DNA of 39,399 nt, from positions 1-39,399 of the forward strand of contig JAQBWV010000033.1 of the NCBI GenBank assembly GCA_027624335.1, written 5' to 3'. Positions 1 to 9,845 of this stretch are shown here, piece after piece; position 1 is the stretch's first letter, and every line of letters begins with the position of its first letter. The position numbers were made by a program, and so were the translations under genes. The notes beneath the pieces were generated by a model. That model was not told where the DNA came from. It did no database searches and saw only the letters and a program-made list of their open reading frames with translations. This DNA comes from Planctomycetota bacterium. GTDB taxonomy: Bacteria > Planctomycetota > Planctomycetia > Planctomycetales > Planctomycetaceae.

Positions 1-1256
1 GCGTTTATGATTGCTTCCGACGTGATTGTCGCACTGCTCGTCGCATCGATTCCGGCGACACCCTGTCGGACCAGGATCTTTCTCGGAGTGTCTGTCAGCG
101 ACGAATAATACTGTTTCTCGCGATGCCGCATCACGGTGACGGACTTGATCATTCCAGAGGCAACGACGACCTCGACCACCACGGGAGCTTCATACCCTAT
201 GCTCTCGGCCGTGTACTTTCCGTCACGAACATTCTTCGGATCGAGCGAATAGAACCGGATGGCTGCGATGCTGGCCTCTGCCCGAGACTTGTCACGCCTG
301 GGATGAGGCTTGTCGGCTTCGTTCTTCGGAATTCCCGCGATGGCCTTGCGGTAATATTTTTCGGCATCGGTCAATCGCCCGGCCACCCGGCAGGCGTCAC
401 CAGCATAGAGGAACGACGTTGAAGCCTGACCGCTCTTCGCAAAAGCCTCGGCCAGATTGACGGCCGTGTCCGTCTCGCCAAGATCGCCGAGCAGCTTGAT
501 CGCGAGGTACGGCTTGCGAGGCATTTTCGCGAGTACCTCCAGTGCCATCTGTTTGCTTCCGAGTTTCCAGTAGCAATCCGCCAGGAACACTCCGATTTGA
601 GGAGCATCGGACAATTCATTTTCAAGCCCGGACTGACGGAACCAGAATGCCGAGCGAGCATGATCCTGCAACAAGTTGTGGTACATCGAACCCAGCGAAC
701 GCATCGCTCGTTTCTGCACGCCTTTGTCTTTGCTGACGCTCAGAATGTGATGCATGAATCGCACGCCTTCGTGCCACTTTTTCGCGTTGGGATTAATCCT
801 GTCCCACAGAAACTGCCCCACATTCCTGGAGCTGTCCCAGCCTTTGGGGGCAGGCATCGGCCACGTGAGATCGAGTGTCTTCGGGTAAGACAGCGGCGTC
901 GATTCGAACCAGTGTGGTGGCGTTTTTCCAAGGCGATCGATCTCGGCAAGAATCTCCTCGCGCGAACGTTCGGTCACACCTCCCGGCGAAACCGGCGTCG
1001 TCGAGCCTGACCTCACGTCGATACGCATTCCGTTGACGATGATCGCCCTGACTCGACTCTTCGGGTACGTCCGTTGAATCGTTCGAGTTCCAACTTTGAC
1101 GTCGATGACGACACTCTCGCCCGTGTACGACTTGATCGTCCCTTGAGCAGTGGCTCCGGTAGCCAGTTCGACAGTGTCGATAGACCACGCAGAGAGTGGC
1201 AGAGCCAGCAGCAGCAGCGTCACTCCGATCAGGCTTCGTTTCCGAATCAAGTTCAT
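1..1256 (-). CDS. Secreted TPR-like protein with C-terminal FMN-binding domain (partial)
   Basis: Reading from an ATG at 1256 leftward, the frame stays open to the window edge (418 codons), so the C-terminus is missing. The N-terminus MNLIRKRSLIGVTLLLLALP is a signal peptide with likely cleavage after SAWS. A short beta-rich segment (about residues 27-70, VELATGATAQGTI...) resembles the small barrel found at the start of many planctomycete secreted proteins. The middle is helical and TPR-like (FLADCYWKLGSKQMALEVL; DAEKYYRKAIAGIPK). The visible end, GIDATSSATITSEAI, matches the FMN_bind signature of NqrC/RnfG-type domains, whose last Thr is covalently flavinylated by ApbE; the usual SGAT is SSAT here. 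Inference: an extracytoplasmic flavoprotein for electron transfer. It is divergent from the dioxygenase gene at 1389. No redox partner is visible in the window. Confidence 0.8.
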   Translation of the reverse strand, partial: MNLIRKRSLIGVTLLLLALPLSAWSIDTVELATGATAQGTIKSYTGESVVIDVKVGTRTIQRTYPKSRVRAIIVNGMRIDVRSGSTTPVSPGGVTERSREEILAEIDRLGKTPPHWFESTPLSYPKTLDLTWPMPAPKGWDSSRNVGQFLWDRINPNAKKWHEGVRFMHHILSVSKDKGVQKRAMRSLGSMYHNLLQDHARSAFWFRQSGLENELSDAPQIGVFLADCYWKLGSKQMALEVLAKMPRKPYLAIKLLGDLGETDTAVNLAEAFAKSGQASTSFLYAGDACRVAGRLTDAEKYYRKAIAGIPKNEADKPHPRRDKSRAEASIAAIRFYSLDPKNVRDGKYTAESIGYEAPVVVEVVVASGMIKSVTVMRHREKQYYSSLTDTPRKILVRQGVAGIDATSSATITSEAIIN

Positions 1257-1388
1257 GGCTGGCATCTCAAATGAGTTGGCCTGGTACTGAATTCAACAAC
1301 ACATTTGATGATACACAGAAGCGGCGATAAAAACTCTCAGGCTCACGGCAACCTGCAACTGCAAAAGCGTTCCACAGGGTAAAACTTC

Positions 1389-2294
1389 ATGTTTGATTGC
1401 CGTGTTCATGGACAAAGCGTTCCGCAGGACGTCCTTGGCTCCTTTCGTGACAGCACGGCTTACAGGGACGATGCGACCGCCATCAGAGATCGATTTACCG
1501 AAGACGGTTATGTCTTTCTTCGAGGTGTGTTTGAACGGTCGATGATCGCGACGGCTCGTAACGAAGTTTTCAGTCGGCTCGCTGATGTTGGAGAAATCGC
1601 CGAACCACCGGTTGATGGAATCTTTACGGGGCGAAGCGACCGCGCGGCGACTCATGTCGATCTCGGCAGGTTCTGGAAGTCGGTCAGCGAAGGTCCGGCA
1701 CTGCGGCGAGTGACTCATGGACCGGCGATTCAGCACGTCGCTGACCTGCTCTTCGGAGAATCCGCTCGGGGTTACGACTTCATTTTTCTAAGGCCAGGAG
1801 TCGTCGGGCGATTCACGTTTCTGCATTACGACTTTCCGTTTTTCGCACGCGGGACAAAGAACGTTGTCACAGCATGGACGGCTATCGGCGACATTCCCAC
1901 GACAGAAGGACCGCTCTTCATTCTGGAAAACTCCCACCGCTTCGACGATCTGATCGAACCCGTGAAGAAAATCGATTACGAGTCCTCATATTCACCGCAG
2001 GTGCAGATGATGGATGACGCCGTCGAGTTCACCCGCAGACGCGGATCGCGATTCCTGACGGCCAACTTCGAGCCCGGAGACGTCATTCTGTTTGGCATGA
2101 CAACAATGCACGGTTCTTTTGATAATTGCTCTTCCAGCAACCGCACTCGGCTGTCCGTGGACGTCCGCTGGCAACCCGCTTCAGAGTCAATCGACGACCG
2201 ATATTTCGGTGCCAATCCAGCCGGCACGACAGGAGCCGGCTACGGGGAACTCAACGGAGCCAAACCGCTCACTGAACCCTGGCACACGCGATAA
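1389..2294 (+). CDS. Phytanoyl-CoA dioxygenase (PhyH) family protein
   Basis: 301 residues. The fold is that of Fe(II)/2-oxoglutarate-dependent oxygenases of the PhyH family. The facial triad is visible: H146 and D148 in FLHYDFPFF, and H241 in TMHGSFDN. An Arg about 13 residues later (R254 in NRTRLSVDVRW) would bind 2-oxoglutarate. The N-terminal TEDGYVFLRGVFE (about 38-50) is the typical opening beta-strand of the family. The ATG at 1389 has AGGG nine bases upstream. There is no signal peptide, so it is cytosolic. The substrate cannot be told from sequence; bacterial members hydroxylate many small molecules. It stands alone, divergent from the FMN-binding protein and convergent with tdk. A second, only distantly similar member lies at 11153-11980. 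Confidence 0.87.
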   Translation: MFDCRVHGQSVPQDVLGSFRDSTAYRDDATAIRDRFTEDGYVFLRGVFERSMIATARNEVFSRLADVGEIAEPPVDGIFTGRSDRAATHVDLGRFWKSVSEGPALRRVTHGPAIQHVADLLFGESARGYDFIFLRPGVVGRFTFLHYDFPFFARGTKNVVTAWTAIGDIPTTEGPLFILENSHRFDDLIEPVKKIDYESSYSPQVQMMDDAVEFTRRRGSRFLTANFEPGDVILFGMTTMHGSFDNCSSSNRTRLSVDVRWQPASESIDDRYFGANPAGTTGAGYGELNGAKPLTEPWHTR

Positions 2295-2398
2295 GCGACG
2301 GCAACGCAGGAAAAAACAACCTTCTCGCAGAAAACAACGTCGTTTGCTGGATCCCCAGATCGTCGCGGTCGGCAGGCATCACTCGTCGGCGATTGCGT

Positions 2399-3007
2399 TC
2401 AGTCCTTGAATGGAAGCTCGTTGGTTTGCCGAGTGGCAATACCTTCTTTGAAGTGACGACGGCAGACGGACATGTAAGTCTCGTTACCTCCGATCTTGAC
2501 CTGCACTCCGTCGCGTAGAGGCTTACCGTCTTCGCCGAGTCTCAACACCATTGTCGCTTTGCGGCCACAATGACAGATGGTCTTGATCTCAGTCAGACTG
2601 TCAGCCCACGCGAGCAGATTCTGGCTGCCTTCGAACAGGTTGCCTTGAAAGTCTGTTCTTAGACCGTAGGCAAGAACTGGAATACCGAGGTCATCCACAA
2701 CGTCGCTGAGCTGGCGTACCTGCTGACGCGTCAGAAACTGAGCTTCGTCAACCAGTACACAATGAATGTGCTCTGCCTTGTAAGCCGCATCAATGAGGTC
2801 AAACAGACGGTCGCCGTGATTAAAGGTGACCGCGTCAGCGTGCAGGCCAATTCGGGATGCCACCTGACCTTCGCCAAACCGGTTATCCAATTGTGGTGTC
2901 AGAACGAGCGGGTTCATCCCCCGCTCCTTGTAGTTGTAGCTCGACTGGAGCAAAGTCGTCGACTTCCCCGCGTTCATCGTCGAGTAGTAAAAGTAAAACT
3001 TGGCCAT
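2399..3007 (-). CDS. tdk: Thymidine kinase (type II)
   Basis: About 202 residues from the ATG at 3007, matching the length of bacterial type II thymidine kinases. It phosphorylates thymidine to dTMP with ATP in the salvage pathway. The P-loop [11 protein letters not shown] follows directly after MAKFYF, as in the E. coli enzyme. VLVDEAQFL is the Walker B/DEXQ region. The zinc-binding elements are present as TICHCGRKA and SVCRRHF near the C-terminus. Upstream in-frame ATG codons at 3019 and 3034 are possible; 3007 was chosen because it gives the conserved N-terminus, although no clear ribosome binding site precedes it (CGGGAAA lies before the 3019 ATG). It lies 212 bases downstream of yidD on the same strand. 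Confidence 0.95.
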   Translation of the reverse strand: MAKFYFYYSTMNAGKSTTLLQSSYNYKERGMNPLVLTPQLDNRFGEGQVASRIGLHADAVTFNHGDRLFDLIDAAYKAEHIHCVLVDEAQFLTRQQVRQLSDVVDDLGIPVLAYGLRTDFQGNLFEGSQNLLAWADSLTEIKTICHCGRKATMVLRLGEDGKPLRDGVQVKIGGNETYMSVCRRHFKEGIATRQTNELPFKD

Positions 3008-3219
3008 CTCTTGAACCATATTTCCCGGCGACAATCATCGCGAAAAACCGTCAGCGAATACGATCTCTCAGTGCAGCCAGCTCTGCCTGCGCATGATTCG
3101 AGCGTTGTTGACCGACCGATCCTGACGCTGCCCGGCAACGTCCTGGATTCGAGCCGCTGCCGGATGAATTGTCGAGTGTGGCTGGCGGAAGGATGTCACC
3201 AATGGTCTCCAGCAAAGCG

Positions 3220-3471
3220 TCACGGAGGGTCGAAGCCGCCGGGATTGAACGGATGGCAGCGACAGATCCTCCAGAACCCCTTAAAGGTTCCTCGGACGGC
3301 CCCGTATTTCTGCACCGCCTCAATGAAGTAATGGCTGCAGGTCGGATGAAAGCGGCACTGCTGCCCGAAGATCGGACTCAGAAAGATCTGATAGAGTCGG
3401 ACCATGCCAATGAGAATTCGACTCGGCAGGTCGACGAGCTTCTTCCAGAGTTTTGAGATCCAATCGAGCAT
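3220..3471 (-). CDS. yidD: Membrane protein insertion efficiency factor YidD
   Basis: 83 residues with the YidD family core: [13 protein letters not shown], then [21 protein letters not shown] with its conserved cysteines, and [17 protein letters not shown] at the very end. YidD is a small membrane-associated amphipathic protein that helps YidC insert inner-membrane proteins. In most bacteria it sits between rnpA and yidC in the rpmH-rnpA-yidD-yidC cluster; here it is next to tdk with none of those genes in sight. The start at 3471 gives a slightly longer N-terminus ([19 protein letters not shown]) than is typical, and an obvious ribosome binding site is lacking, so a later start is possible. 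Confidence 0.93.
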   Translation of the reverse strand: MLDWISKLWKKLVDLPSRILIGMVRLYQIFLSPIFGQQCRFHPTCSHYFIEAVQKYGAVRGTFKGFWRICRCHPFNPGGFDPP

Positions 3472-3726
3472 TTGGGGCTTATGACCGAGGAAACGTCAAA
3501 GAGCAACTTTGCCGAATCACTCTGCTGAGCTGCCAGAATGTTTTCACTGTTATCGAGTGACCCGACCAGTTTTTTCCAAATGAGTCATTCGCGGCGTTGG
3601 TGTTTCTGCTGATCCTTCCAGCAAGCAATGGTTTCGCAGATCTCTATAGTATGCCTCGGCTCGTAGCAGTCAGCCTTGCCGCACAACTCCAACCAATGAT
3701 TTTCGGAAACTAAGAGGAAACAGCTT
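3472..3726. other. Intergenic region upstream of yidD and the pseudo-sulfatase gene
   Basis: The 255 bases between two divergent genes must hold both promoters. No convincing sigma-70 hexamers, repeat or small ORF was recognised. The only clear signal is AGAGGA at about 3713-3718, eight bases before the TTG start at 3727. Confidence 0.5.
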
Positions 3727-5202
3727 TTGAAAGCCGTTGTTCTGACATTCGATCGATTACCGGCGCACCTGTTGGGTTGTTACGGCAATGAGTGGATTGA
3801 AACTCCGGGCTTCGATCGCCTCGCCGCCAGCGGCAGTGTGTTTGATCAGCACTTTGCCGAACTTCCAGGTCCGGTCGGCCCGAATCATCCCTGGTGGACC
3901 GGAGAGTTTGAGTTTTTCGCTGCCCGTCCGATCGACCACTCCACTGAAGAAGGTTCTTCGATTAGCTGGTTAAAGATTCTCGCCGATCGAGGCGTGAAAT
4001 GTCGTTTGCTGGCTGAGCAACTGGAAGGACTTCCGATCGGGCTGTTCTATTCAGCGGAGGAAGTTGGCGGTTCAGACGGCCTGAACGTCGACCACCACGA
4101 TGTGCCGATCGCTCGTCTCGTGCAGCGAGGAATTGAATTACTGGCCGGAGACAAAGATGACGCCGCCTCTTCAGGAGTAAGCGACTCCAGCTCGGAACTG
4201 CTTTGGCTGCATTCAAGAGGCGTGCCGTCTCCCTGGCTCCCGCCGCGGCTGTTTGCCGAGCTGTATCTCGACGAACTTGAAGAAGTGCTCGCCGAAGAAT
4301 CTGGCGGCGAGATCGCCAGCAGCCTGGTCAGTCAGTTTGAAACCGATCCTGACCTGGTTCGTCTGCTACTTTCTGACTGGCAGTTGGATTCCGACCAGGA
4401 AGAAGGTGAGCCAGTTCCGAAGTTCGATGAGCCCACCGATGATCCCAGCAGTCAACCCTCACCGGAAGCGCAGTCCGAATTTCAGTTGGACGAGGTTGAA
4501 TCTCCGGAACTCGAACTTCAAATCAGCAAACTTGTATTCGCTGGCTATGTTTCCCTGATTGATCAGTGGCTGCAGAAGCTGCTCGCCGCGGTTGAGAATT
4601 CTGATGAACGAGTGCTGCTGGTCGCGTCCGCAAACCAGGGGCGATCATTCGGCGAAGGGGATGACCTGATGTCCGAGCCAGTCAGCCCGTCTTTTCGCAC
4701 GTCTGATGGCACGGTTCGGCCATCGGCAATTCGACGCTCACATTCTCTTTGTGATACCGAACTGCGAACGCCTCTGATGATGGCCGAGTTCTCCCCGAAC
4801 GCTGGCGACCATCAGTTCGGGAGTCGGCATTCGGCACTGGTCCAGCCAGTCGATCTCGCAGCCACGCTGAGCCATTGGTTCCGCAGTGATGCCACTGGAG
4901 TTCCAGAGATCACTTTGGAAACTACATCAGATCTCGCCGGCGTGAGCCTGCTTGCGGCTCTCCTGGGTGGCTCTCCTCAAGGTCACCAGGCAACGTTTCA
5001 CCTCGGCCCGGATGGACAGGCGGGAGTGCGAAACCGAAACTGGACGCTGATTACATCCGACCTGAACGAACTGGACGACGCTGCCGTTCGCCTGTTCGCT
5101 AAACCGGACGACCAGTGGGACGTGCATAATGTGTCGTCTCAATATCCGGACGATGTTATCGCCATGCTCGACGTCCTCCAGAAGCGTCGACACTCCAGAT
5201 GA
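3727..5202 (+). CDS. Sulfatase/alkaline-phosphatase-fold protein lacking catalytic residues
   Basis: 491 residues starting at TTG 3727, supported by AGAGGA eight bases upstream. The N-terminus reads like a sulfatase: VVLTFDRLPAHLLGCYGNEW, then ETPGFDRLAASGSVFDQHF, equivalent to the usual TPNLDRLAxxGxxFxxxY. Where the formylglycine motif C/S-x-P-S-R should follow, the protein has ELPGPVGPNHPWWTGE (45-60), with no Cys, Ser or Arg. FAGYVSLIDQWLQKLLAAVE (271-290) matches the helix that precedes the metal site, but the expected DHGxxLGE is ANQGRSFGE (302-310), so the metal-binding Asp-His has become Asn-Gln. D9 remains. An acidic insert spans about 222-262. There is no signal peptide, unlike the sulfatase at 23334. 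Inference: a non-catalytic, cytosolic member, perhaps binding or regulatory. Confidence 0.75.
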   Translation: MKAVVLTFDRLPAHLLGCYGNEWIETPGFDRLAASGSVFDQHFAELPGPVGPNHPWWTGEFEFFAARPIDHSTEEGSSISWLKILADRGVKCRLLAEQLEGLPIGLFYSAEEVGGSDGLNVDHHDVPIARLVQRGIELLAGDKDDAASSGVSDSSSELLWLHSRGVPSPWLPPRLFAELYLDELEEVLAEESGGEIASSLVSQFETDPDLVRLLLSDWQLDSDQEEGEPVPKFDEPTDDPSSQPSPEAQSEFQLDEVESPELELQISKLVFAGYVSLIDQWLQKLLAAVENSDERVLLVASANQGRSFGEGDDLMSEPVSPSFRTSDGTVRPSAIRRSHSLCDTELRTPLMMAEFSPNAGDHQFGSRHSALVQPVDLAATLSHWFRSDATGVPEITLETTSDLAGVSLLAALLGGSPQGHQATFHLGPDGQAGVRNRNWTLITSDLNELDDAAVRLFAKPDDQWDVHNVSSQYPDDVIAMLDVLQKRRHSR

Positions 5203-5489
5203 CTGCTTGAGAACAGCCGGAATCCCTGTCAGTGCCAATGGTTGCACCAGCAGTAGCCAGCCACTTCCGATGTCGTTTTGACGGTCAGTTCTCGGCGCTG
5301 TTTACCGCTGATCGGTAACTCGCCAGGCCGGTTGTCTTTTGGATAATGAGCCGATACCTTCGGCGATCAATATCCGACAATCTGGACGTTTCCGCGCACA
5401 GCCCTGTTAACGGCTCAGTCGCAAGATTGGTGAATCTGTCCAGAATCAGTTCACACAGATTCAGATTGAAGTAATCAGGAACTCCGACC

Positions 5490-6713
5490 ATGGCCAACGT
5501 CGCCACGCTTGCATCGGCTGCTCTCTCGGAATCGAACGGCATTTTTCGGCTCGCCCCTAACTGGGTGCCTCGATCGTTCCTGCAGCCAGGACGTCGGCTC
5601 AAGCTGAATCCAAATCACTATTACGCCCTCGGAATGAACCGTGGCGGTATCGATGAACGCTGGTTTGGATCAACAACCGAAGCGGCCAACGACAACCGTG
5701 GCTGGGACGAAGGCTTGAGCTACTGCGTCACCGCGACTGGTGAGAAGTTTCTGCTGCGAGACGCTGTGGCGGAACTCAAAGGCGAAATCATCGGCGACGA
5801 GATCTGGAACAAGTACTCGAAGTGGCCGGTGTACTCGAAGTTCTTCGACAACATGGGCCCGATCCCTCACCACATGCATCAGAACGCCGAACAGGCAAAG
5901 CTCGTCGGTCAGGAAGGCAAGCCGGAGTCGTACTACTTCCCGCCGCAGCTCAACCCGACCGGCAACAATTTTCCGTACACGTTCATGGGATTTGAGCCGG
6001 GCACGACCAAAGAACAGGCCGTGAAATGTCTCGACGACTGGAACAAGGGCGATAACGGCATCCTTGATCTGTCGAAAGCCTACCGCTTGAAGCCTGGAAC
6101 TGGCTGGTTGATTCCGCCGTGCGTACTGCACGCCCCCGGCAGCCTGCTGACGTATGAGCCGCAATGGGGTAGCGATGTTTTCGGGATGTATCAGAACCTC
6201 GTCGAAGGTCGCGAAGTTCCGCGGGCACTGCTCACGAAAGACTTCCCCGAAGAGTTTCATGGCGACAATCAGTACCTCATTGATGCACTCGACTGGGAAA
6301 AGAACGTCGACCCGAATTTCAAAGACAATAACTACCTCGAACCAGTTGTCTGCTCCGAAGGTGACGGCTGGGTCGATCGCTGGATCGTGTATGGCAAGGT
6401 CGACGGCGAGCAGCTCTTTACGGCCAAGGAACTCACTCTGCAGGCCGGTGCGAAGTGCACCGTCAAAGACACGGGAGCTTTCTCGTGGATTACGACGCAG
6501 GGTCTCGGCAGGATCGGCAACATGCGATTGCAGACTCCGGCCATGATCAACTTTGGAGATCTGACCGACGACGAAGTCTTCGTTACCGCCAGGCGAGCAG
6601 CTGAAGGCGTCGAGTTAGAAAACACCGGAGACGAGCCGCTCGTCGGACTGCGCTACTTCGGCCCGAACGCTCAGCCGAACGCGCCAGCGATGGGTGCCTA
6701 CAAGAATCAATAA
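5490..6713 (+). CDS. Cupin-type sugar isomerase-like protein (resembles class I phosphomannose isomerase)
   Basis: 407 residues, with AGGA about nine bases before the ATG. The metal-site pattern recalls type I mannose-6-phosphate isomerase: [18 protein letters not shown] (123-140; H127, H128, H130), a following Glu in [10 protein letters not shown] (E146), and a later His in [13 protein letters not shown] (H214), analogous to the QxHP...KxE...HAxG arrangement. It is not a canonical ManA. The N-terminus ([19 protein letters not shown]) looks like an extra domain; a second beta-rich half (about 290-400) fits a bicupin. It opens a likely operon with a xylose-isomerase-like TIM barrel and an oxidoreductase. 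Inference: isomerisation or epimerisation of a sugar, or a cupin lyase. The family is recognised by motif only; the substrate is unknown. Confidence 0.6.
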   Translation: MANVATLASAALSESNGIFRLAPNWVPRSFLQPGRRLKLNPNHYYALGMNRGGIDERWFGSTTEAANDNRGWDEGLSYCVTATGEKFLLRDAVAELKGEIIGDEIWNKYSKWPVYSKFFDNMGPIPHHMHQNAEQAKLVGQEGKPESYYFPPQLNPTGNNFPYTFMGFEPGTTKEQAVKCLDDWNKGDNGILDLSKAYRLKPGTGWLIPPCVLHAPGSLLTYEPQWGSDVFGMYQNLVEGREVPRALLTKDFPEEFHGDNQYLIDALDWEKNVDPNFKDNNYLEPVVCSEGDGWVDRWIVYGKVDGEQLFTAKELTLQAGAKCTVKDTGAFSWITTQGLGRIGNMRLQTPAMINFGDLTDDEVFVTARRAAEGVELENTGDEPLVGLRYFGPNAQPNAPAMGAYKNQ

Positions 6714-6728
6714 ATGACCAGAACCGTA

Positions 6729-6795
6729 GGGTGCATCTCGACGCACCTTCTTTCTTACGGGCAACAGATTCACCGTGGTGCGTCGAGACGCACCC
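6729..6795. repeat. Paired palindromic repeat (REP/MITE-like) between two operon genes
   Basis: Two 19-base arms, 6729-6747 (GGGTGCATCTCGACGCACC) and 6777-6795 (GGTGCGTCGAGACGCACCC), are inverted copies differing at one base and separated by 29 bases. Each arm is itself a palindrome (GGTGCGTC-TC-GACGCACC), so the element can form two small hairpins or one long one. It lies in the 98-base gap between the cupin and TIM-barrel genes. The arrangement resembles short interspersed palindromic elements; membership of a dispersed family needs a genome search. It has no coding content; the in-frame extension of the next gene through it is probably not translated. Confidence 0.85.
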
Positions 6796-6811
6796 AACGA
6801 AAGGCTTCCTG

Positions 6812-7828
<1,017 letters not shown>

Positions 7829-7924
7829 TAACTCGAAATTCGATGGCGGCACGGACTTGCCAGAATGATTTCCGGCCGCGACCTTGATCTACAATTTAGT
7901 GACAATCTGCACGGAGAACTCACG

Positions 7925-9064
7925 GTGGCGAAGAAACCATTGAATATCGGTCTGGTCGGTTACGGCTTCATGGGTCGCACCCACTCAAACGGCTACAAAC
8001 GCGTCAACGATTTCTTCCATGAGCTGGAGTATCGCCCCGTCCTGAAAGCGATTTGCGGACGCAACGAAGAGCGAACGAAAGAATTCGCCGAACAGTGGGG
8101 CTACGAGTCCACCGAGTCCGACTGGAAGGCTCTGATTGCTCGCGACGATATCGACGCGATTGATATCTGCACTCCGAACAATACTCACGCCGAGATCGCC
8201 ATTGCTGCAGCCGAAGCCGGCAAGATGGTGCTCTGCGAAAAGCCACTGGCTCGGACAACCGAAGAGAGCCTGCCGATGGTCGAAGCCATTGAAAAAGCCG
8301 GCGTCGCAAACACCGTCTGGTACAACTACCGTCGAGTGCCGGCCGTCACGCTGGCGAAGCAGATCATCGACTCCGGCAAACTCGGCAGGGTATTCCACTA
8401 TCGAGCGAACTTCCTGCAGGACTGGACGATTTCCGCAGACTTGCCGCAGGGTGGTGAAGCTCTCTGGCGACTCGATGCGGAAGCGGCTGGCTCCGGAGTG
8501 ACGGGCGACCTGCTTGCTCACTGTATTGACACGGCCATCTGGTTGAATGGCGGCATCAAAGACGTGTCGGCCATGACGGAAACATTCATCAAGGAACGCG
8601 TCCATCAGGGGACCGGCGAAAAGCAGGCCGTCACGATCGATGATGCGTGCATCTTCCACTGCCATTTCAACAACGGGTCACTCGGCCTGTTCGAATCGAC
8701 TCGTTACGCCCGCGGTCACAAGGCGCTCTACACGCTGGAGATCAACGGCGAGCACGCTTCGATCCGTTGGGACCTCCATGACCTTAACCGGCTGGAATTC
8801 TTCGACCACAGCGACCAAGGCATCGTGCGCGGGTGGCGTACCATTCATGTCACCGACGGCGATCAGCCCTACATGGATCACTGGTGGGTGCCAGGCCTCT
8901 GCGTCGGTTATGAACACACGTTCGTGCATCAGGTCGCTGACTTCCTCGCATCACTGTCAAGCGGTGAACCTTGCAAGCCAACTTTCCGTGACGCTCTGGA
9001 AACCGCTCGGGTTTGCGATGCTGTTCTCGCAAGTGCAAAGAACAGAGCCTGGACCGACGTTTAA
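7925..9064 (+). CDS. Gfo/Idh/MocA family NAD(P)-dependent oxidoreductase
   Basis: 380 residues from a GTG at 7925, preferred because GGAG lies eight bases upstream and the Rossmann fold begins immediately ([20 protein letters not shown], with G-x-G-x-x-G). An in-frame ATG at 7865 would add 20 residues unlike the family. [18 protein letters not shown] and [14 protein letters not shown] give the family's conserved CEKP lysine loop. The C-terminal domain (about 130-360) is the substrate-binding sheet, with [19 protein letters not shown] carrying the conserved G-D...H catalytic region. Family members oxidise sugars, inositols or sugar acids. It is the third gene of the probable operon with the genes at 5490 and 6812 (gap of 96 bases). 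It has no Tat signal, so it is cytosolic. Confidence 0.92.
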   Translation: MAKKPLNIGLVGYGFMGRTHSNGYKRVNDFFHELEYRPVLKAICGRNEERTKEFAEQWGYESTESDWKALIARDDIDAIDICTPNNTHAEIAIAAAEAGKMVLCEKPLARTTEESLPMVEAIEKAGVANTVWYNYRRVPAVTLAKQIIDSGKLGRVFHYRANFLQDWTISADLPQGGEALWRLDAEAAGSGVTGDLLAHCIDTAIWLNGGIKDVSAMTETFIKERVHQGTGEKQAVTIDDACIFHCHFNNGSLGLFESTRYARGHKALYTLEINGEHASIRWDLHDLNRLEFFDHSDQGIVRGWRTIHVTDGDQPYMDHWWVPGLCVGYEHTFVHQVADFLASLSSGEPCKPTFRDALETARVCDAVLASAKNRAWTDV

Positions 9065-9131
9065 CAGAATTGCTCTAAGGTTGTGGCGAACCAGTCACGA
9101 CACAATACTGAACTGATAATTCGAAATGACT

Positions 9132-9176
9132 ACTGGCGGTTGTGGCGCGTTTCAAAAACTCGCTGTGACCGCCAGT
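9132..9176. promoter_or_regulatory. Inverted repeat in the greA leader region
   Basis: ACTGGCGGT (9132-9140) and ACCGCCAGT (9168-9176) are perfect inverted copies with a 27-base loop, located about 57 bases before the greA start. No T-run follows, so it is not an obvious terminator of the upstream operon. It could be a leader hairpin or an operator. Function unassigned. Confidence 0.5.
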
Positions 9177-9232
9177 TCCTGTTGCGCCCGAGAGTTAAGC
9201 CGGGCCTGATCTGATCGCGAAGGAGAATTTCC

Positions 9233-9712
9233 ATGCCGAATCCAATCTCACGAGAAGGATACGACAAACTCCGTGAAGAGATCCGACATCTCGAGGACGA
9301 CGTGATGCCCGTCATTACGGCCGCGATTGCGGAAGCTCGAGCCGAAGGTGACCTGAAAGAGAACACCGAGTATCACGGCCAGCGCGAAGCTCAGGGCATG
9401 ACACAGGCCAAGATCAACCAGCTGAAGACGAAGCTCTCCCAGTGTGAAATCGTCGATAAGGCAAGTCTGCCCAAAGGTGTTGTCACATTCGGTTCGACCG
9501 TGACCGTTAAGGATCTTGATCTCAACGACCTGGAGACGTATGAATTCGTGGGTCCCGGTGAAGAAGATTACACCGGCGACGTGATGAAGATTCTTACCAG
9601 CAGTCCGCTGGCGAGTTCGTTGTCCGGGAAGAAAGTAGGAGACCAGGTCGAAGTCGAAGTCCCACGTGGAACGCTCCGGCTGGAAGTCATCAAGATTGTT
9701 GACTTCGACTGA
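9233..9712 (+). CDS. greA: Transcription elongation factor GreA
   Basis: 159 residues, the usual GreA length, with a strong AAGGAG about seven bases before the ATG. The N-terminal coiled coil (1-75) carries the catalytic tip with acidic residues in [19 protein letters not shown], matching the conserved GDLxENxEY motif. The C-terminal FKBP-like domain (about 83-159) includes [41 protein letters not shown] and [13 protein letters not shown]. GreA enters the RNA polymerase secondary channel and stimulates cleavage of backtracked transcripts. It is probably its own transcription unit: 168 bases, including an inverted repeat, separate it from the upstream gene. Confidence 0.97.
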   Translation: MPNPISREGYDKLREEIRHLEDDVMPVITAAIAEARAEGDLKENTEYHGQREAQGMTQAKINQLKTKLSQCEIVDKASLPKGVVTFGSTVTVKDLDLNDLETYEFVGPGEEDYTGDVMKILTSSPLASSLSGKKVGDQVEVEVPRGTLRLEVIKIVDFD

Positions 9713-9845
9713 AAGTGACACGTGTCTTCATTGAGAGAGTGCTTCACAGGATGCTGGAACTGAACAGGTTCTTGCCAGTTGTAAAATTAACGCGGGCACT
9801 TCTGCTCGCCGTCGTCCTGAATTTCGAACACCGGAGACTCGACAT

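Noticed and set aside
6731..6811. 27-residue N-terminal extension of the TIM-barrel protein
   Set aside because: It is translated entirely from the palindromic repeat; the ATG at 6812 has a ribosome binding site and gives a normal family start.
7985..8665. 226-codon minus-strand ORF inside the oxidoreductase gene
   Set aside because: Antisense to an unambiguous Gfo/Idh/MocA protein; no motif of its own.
9717..9726. GACACGTGTC palindrome just after greA
   Set aside because: Only 10 bases long, with no loop or T-run; it could easily arise by chance.
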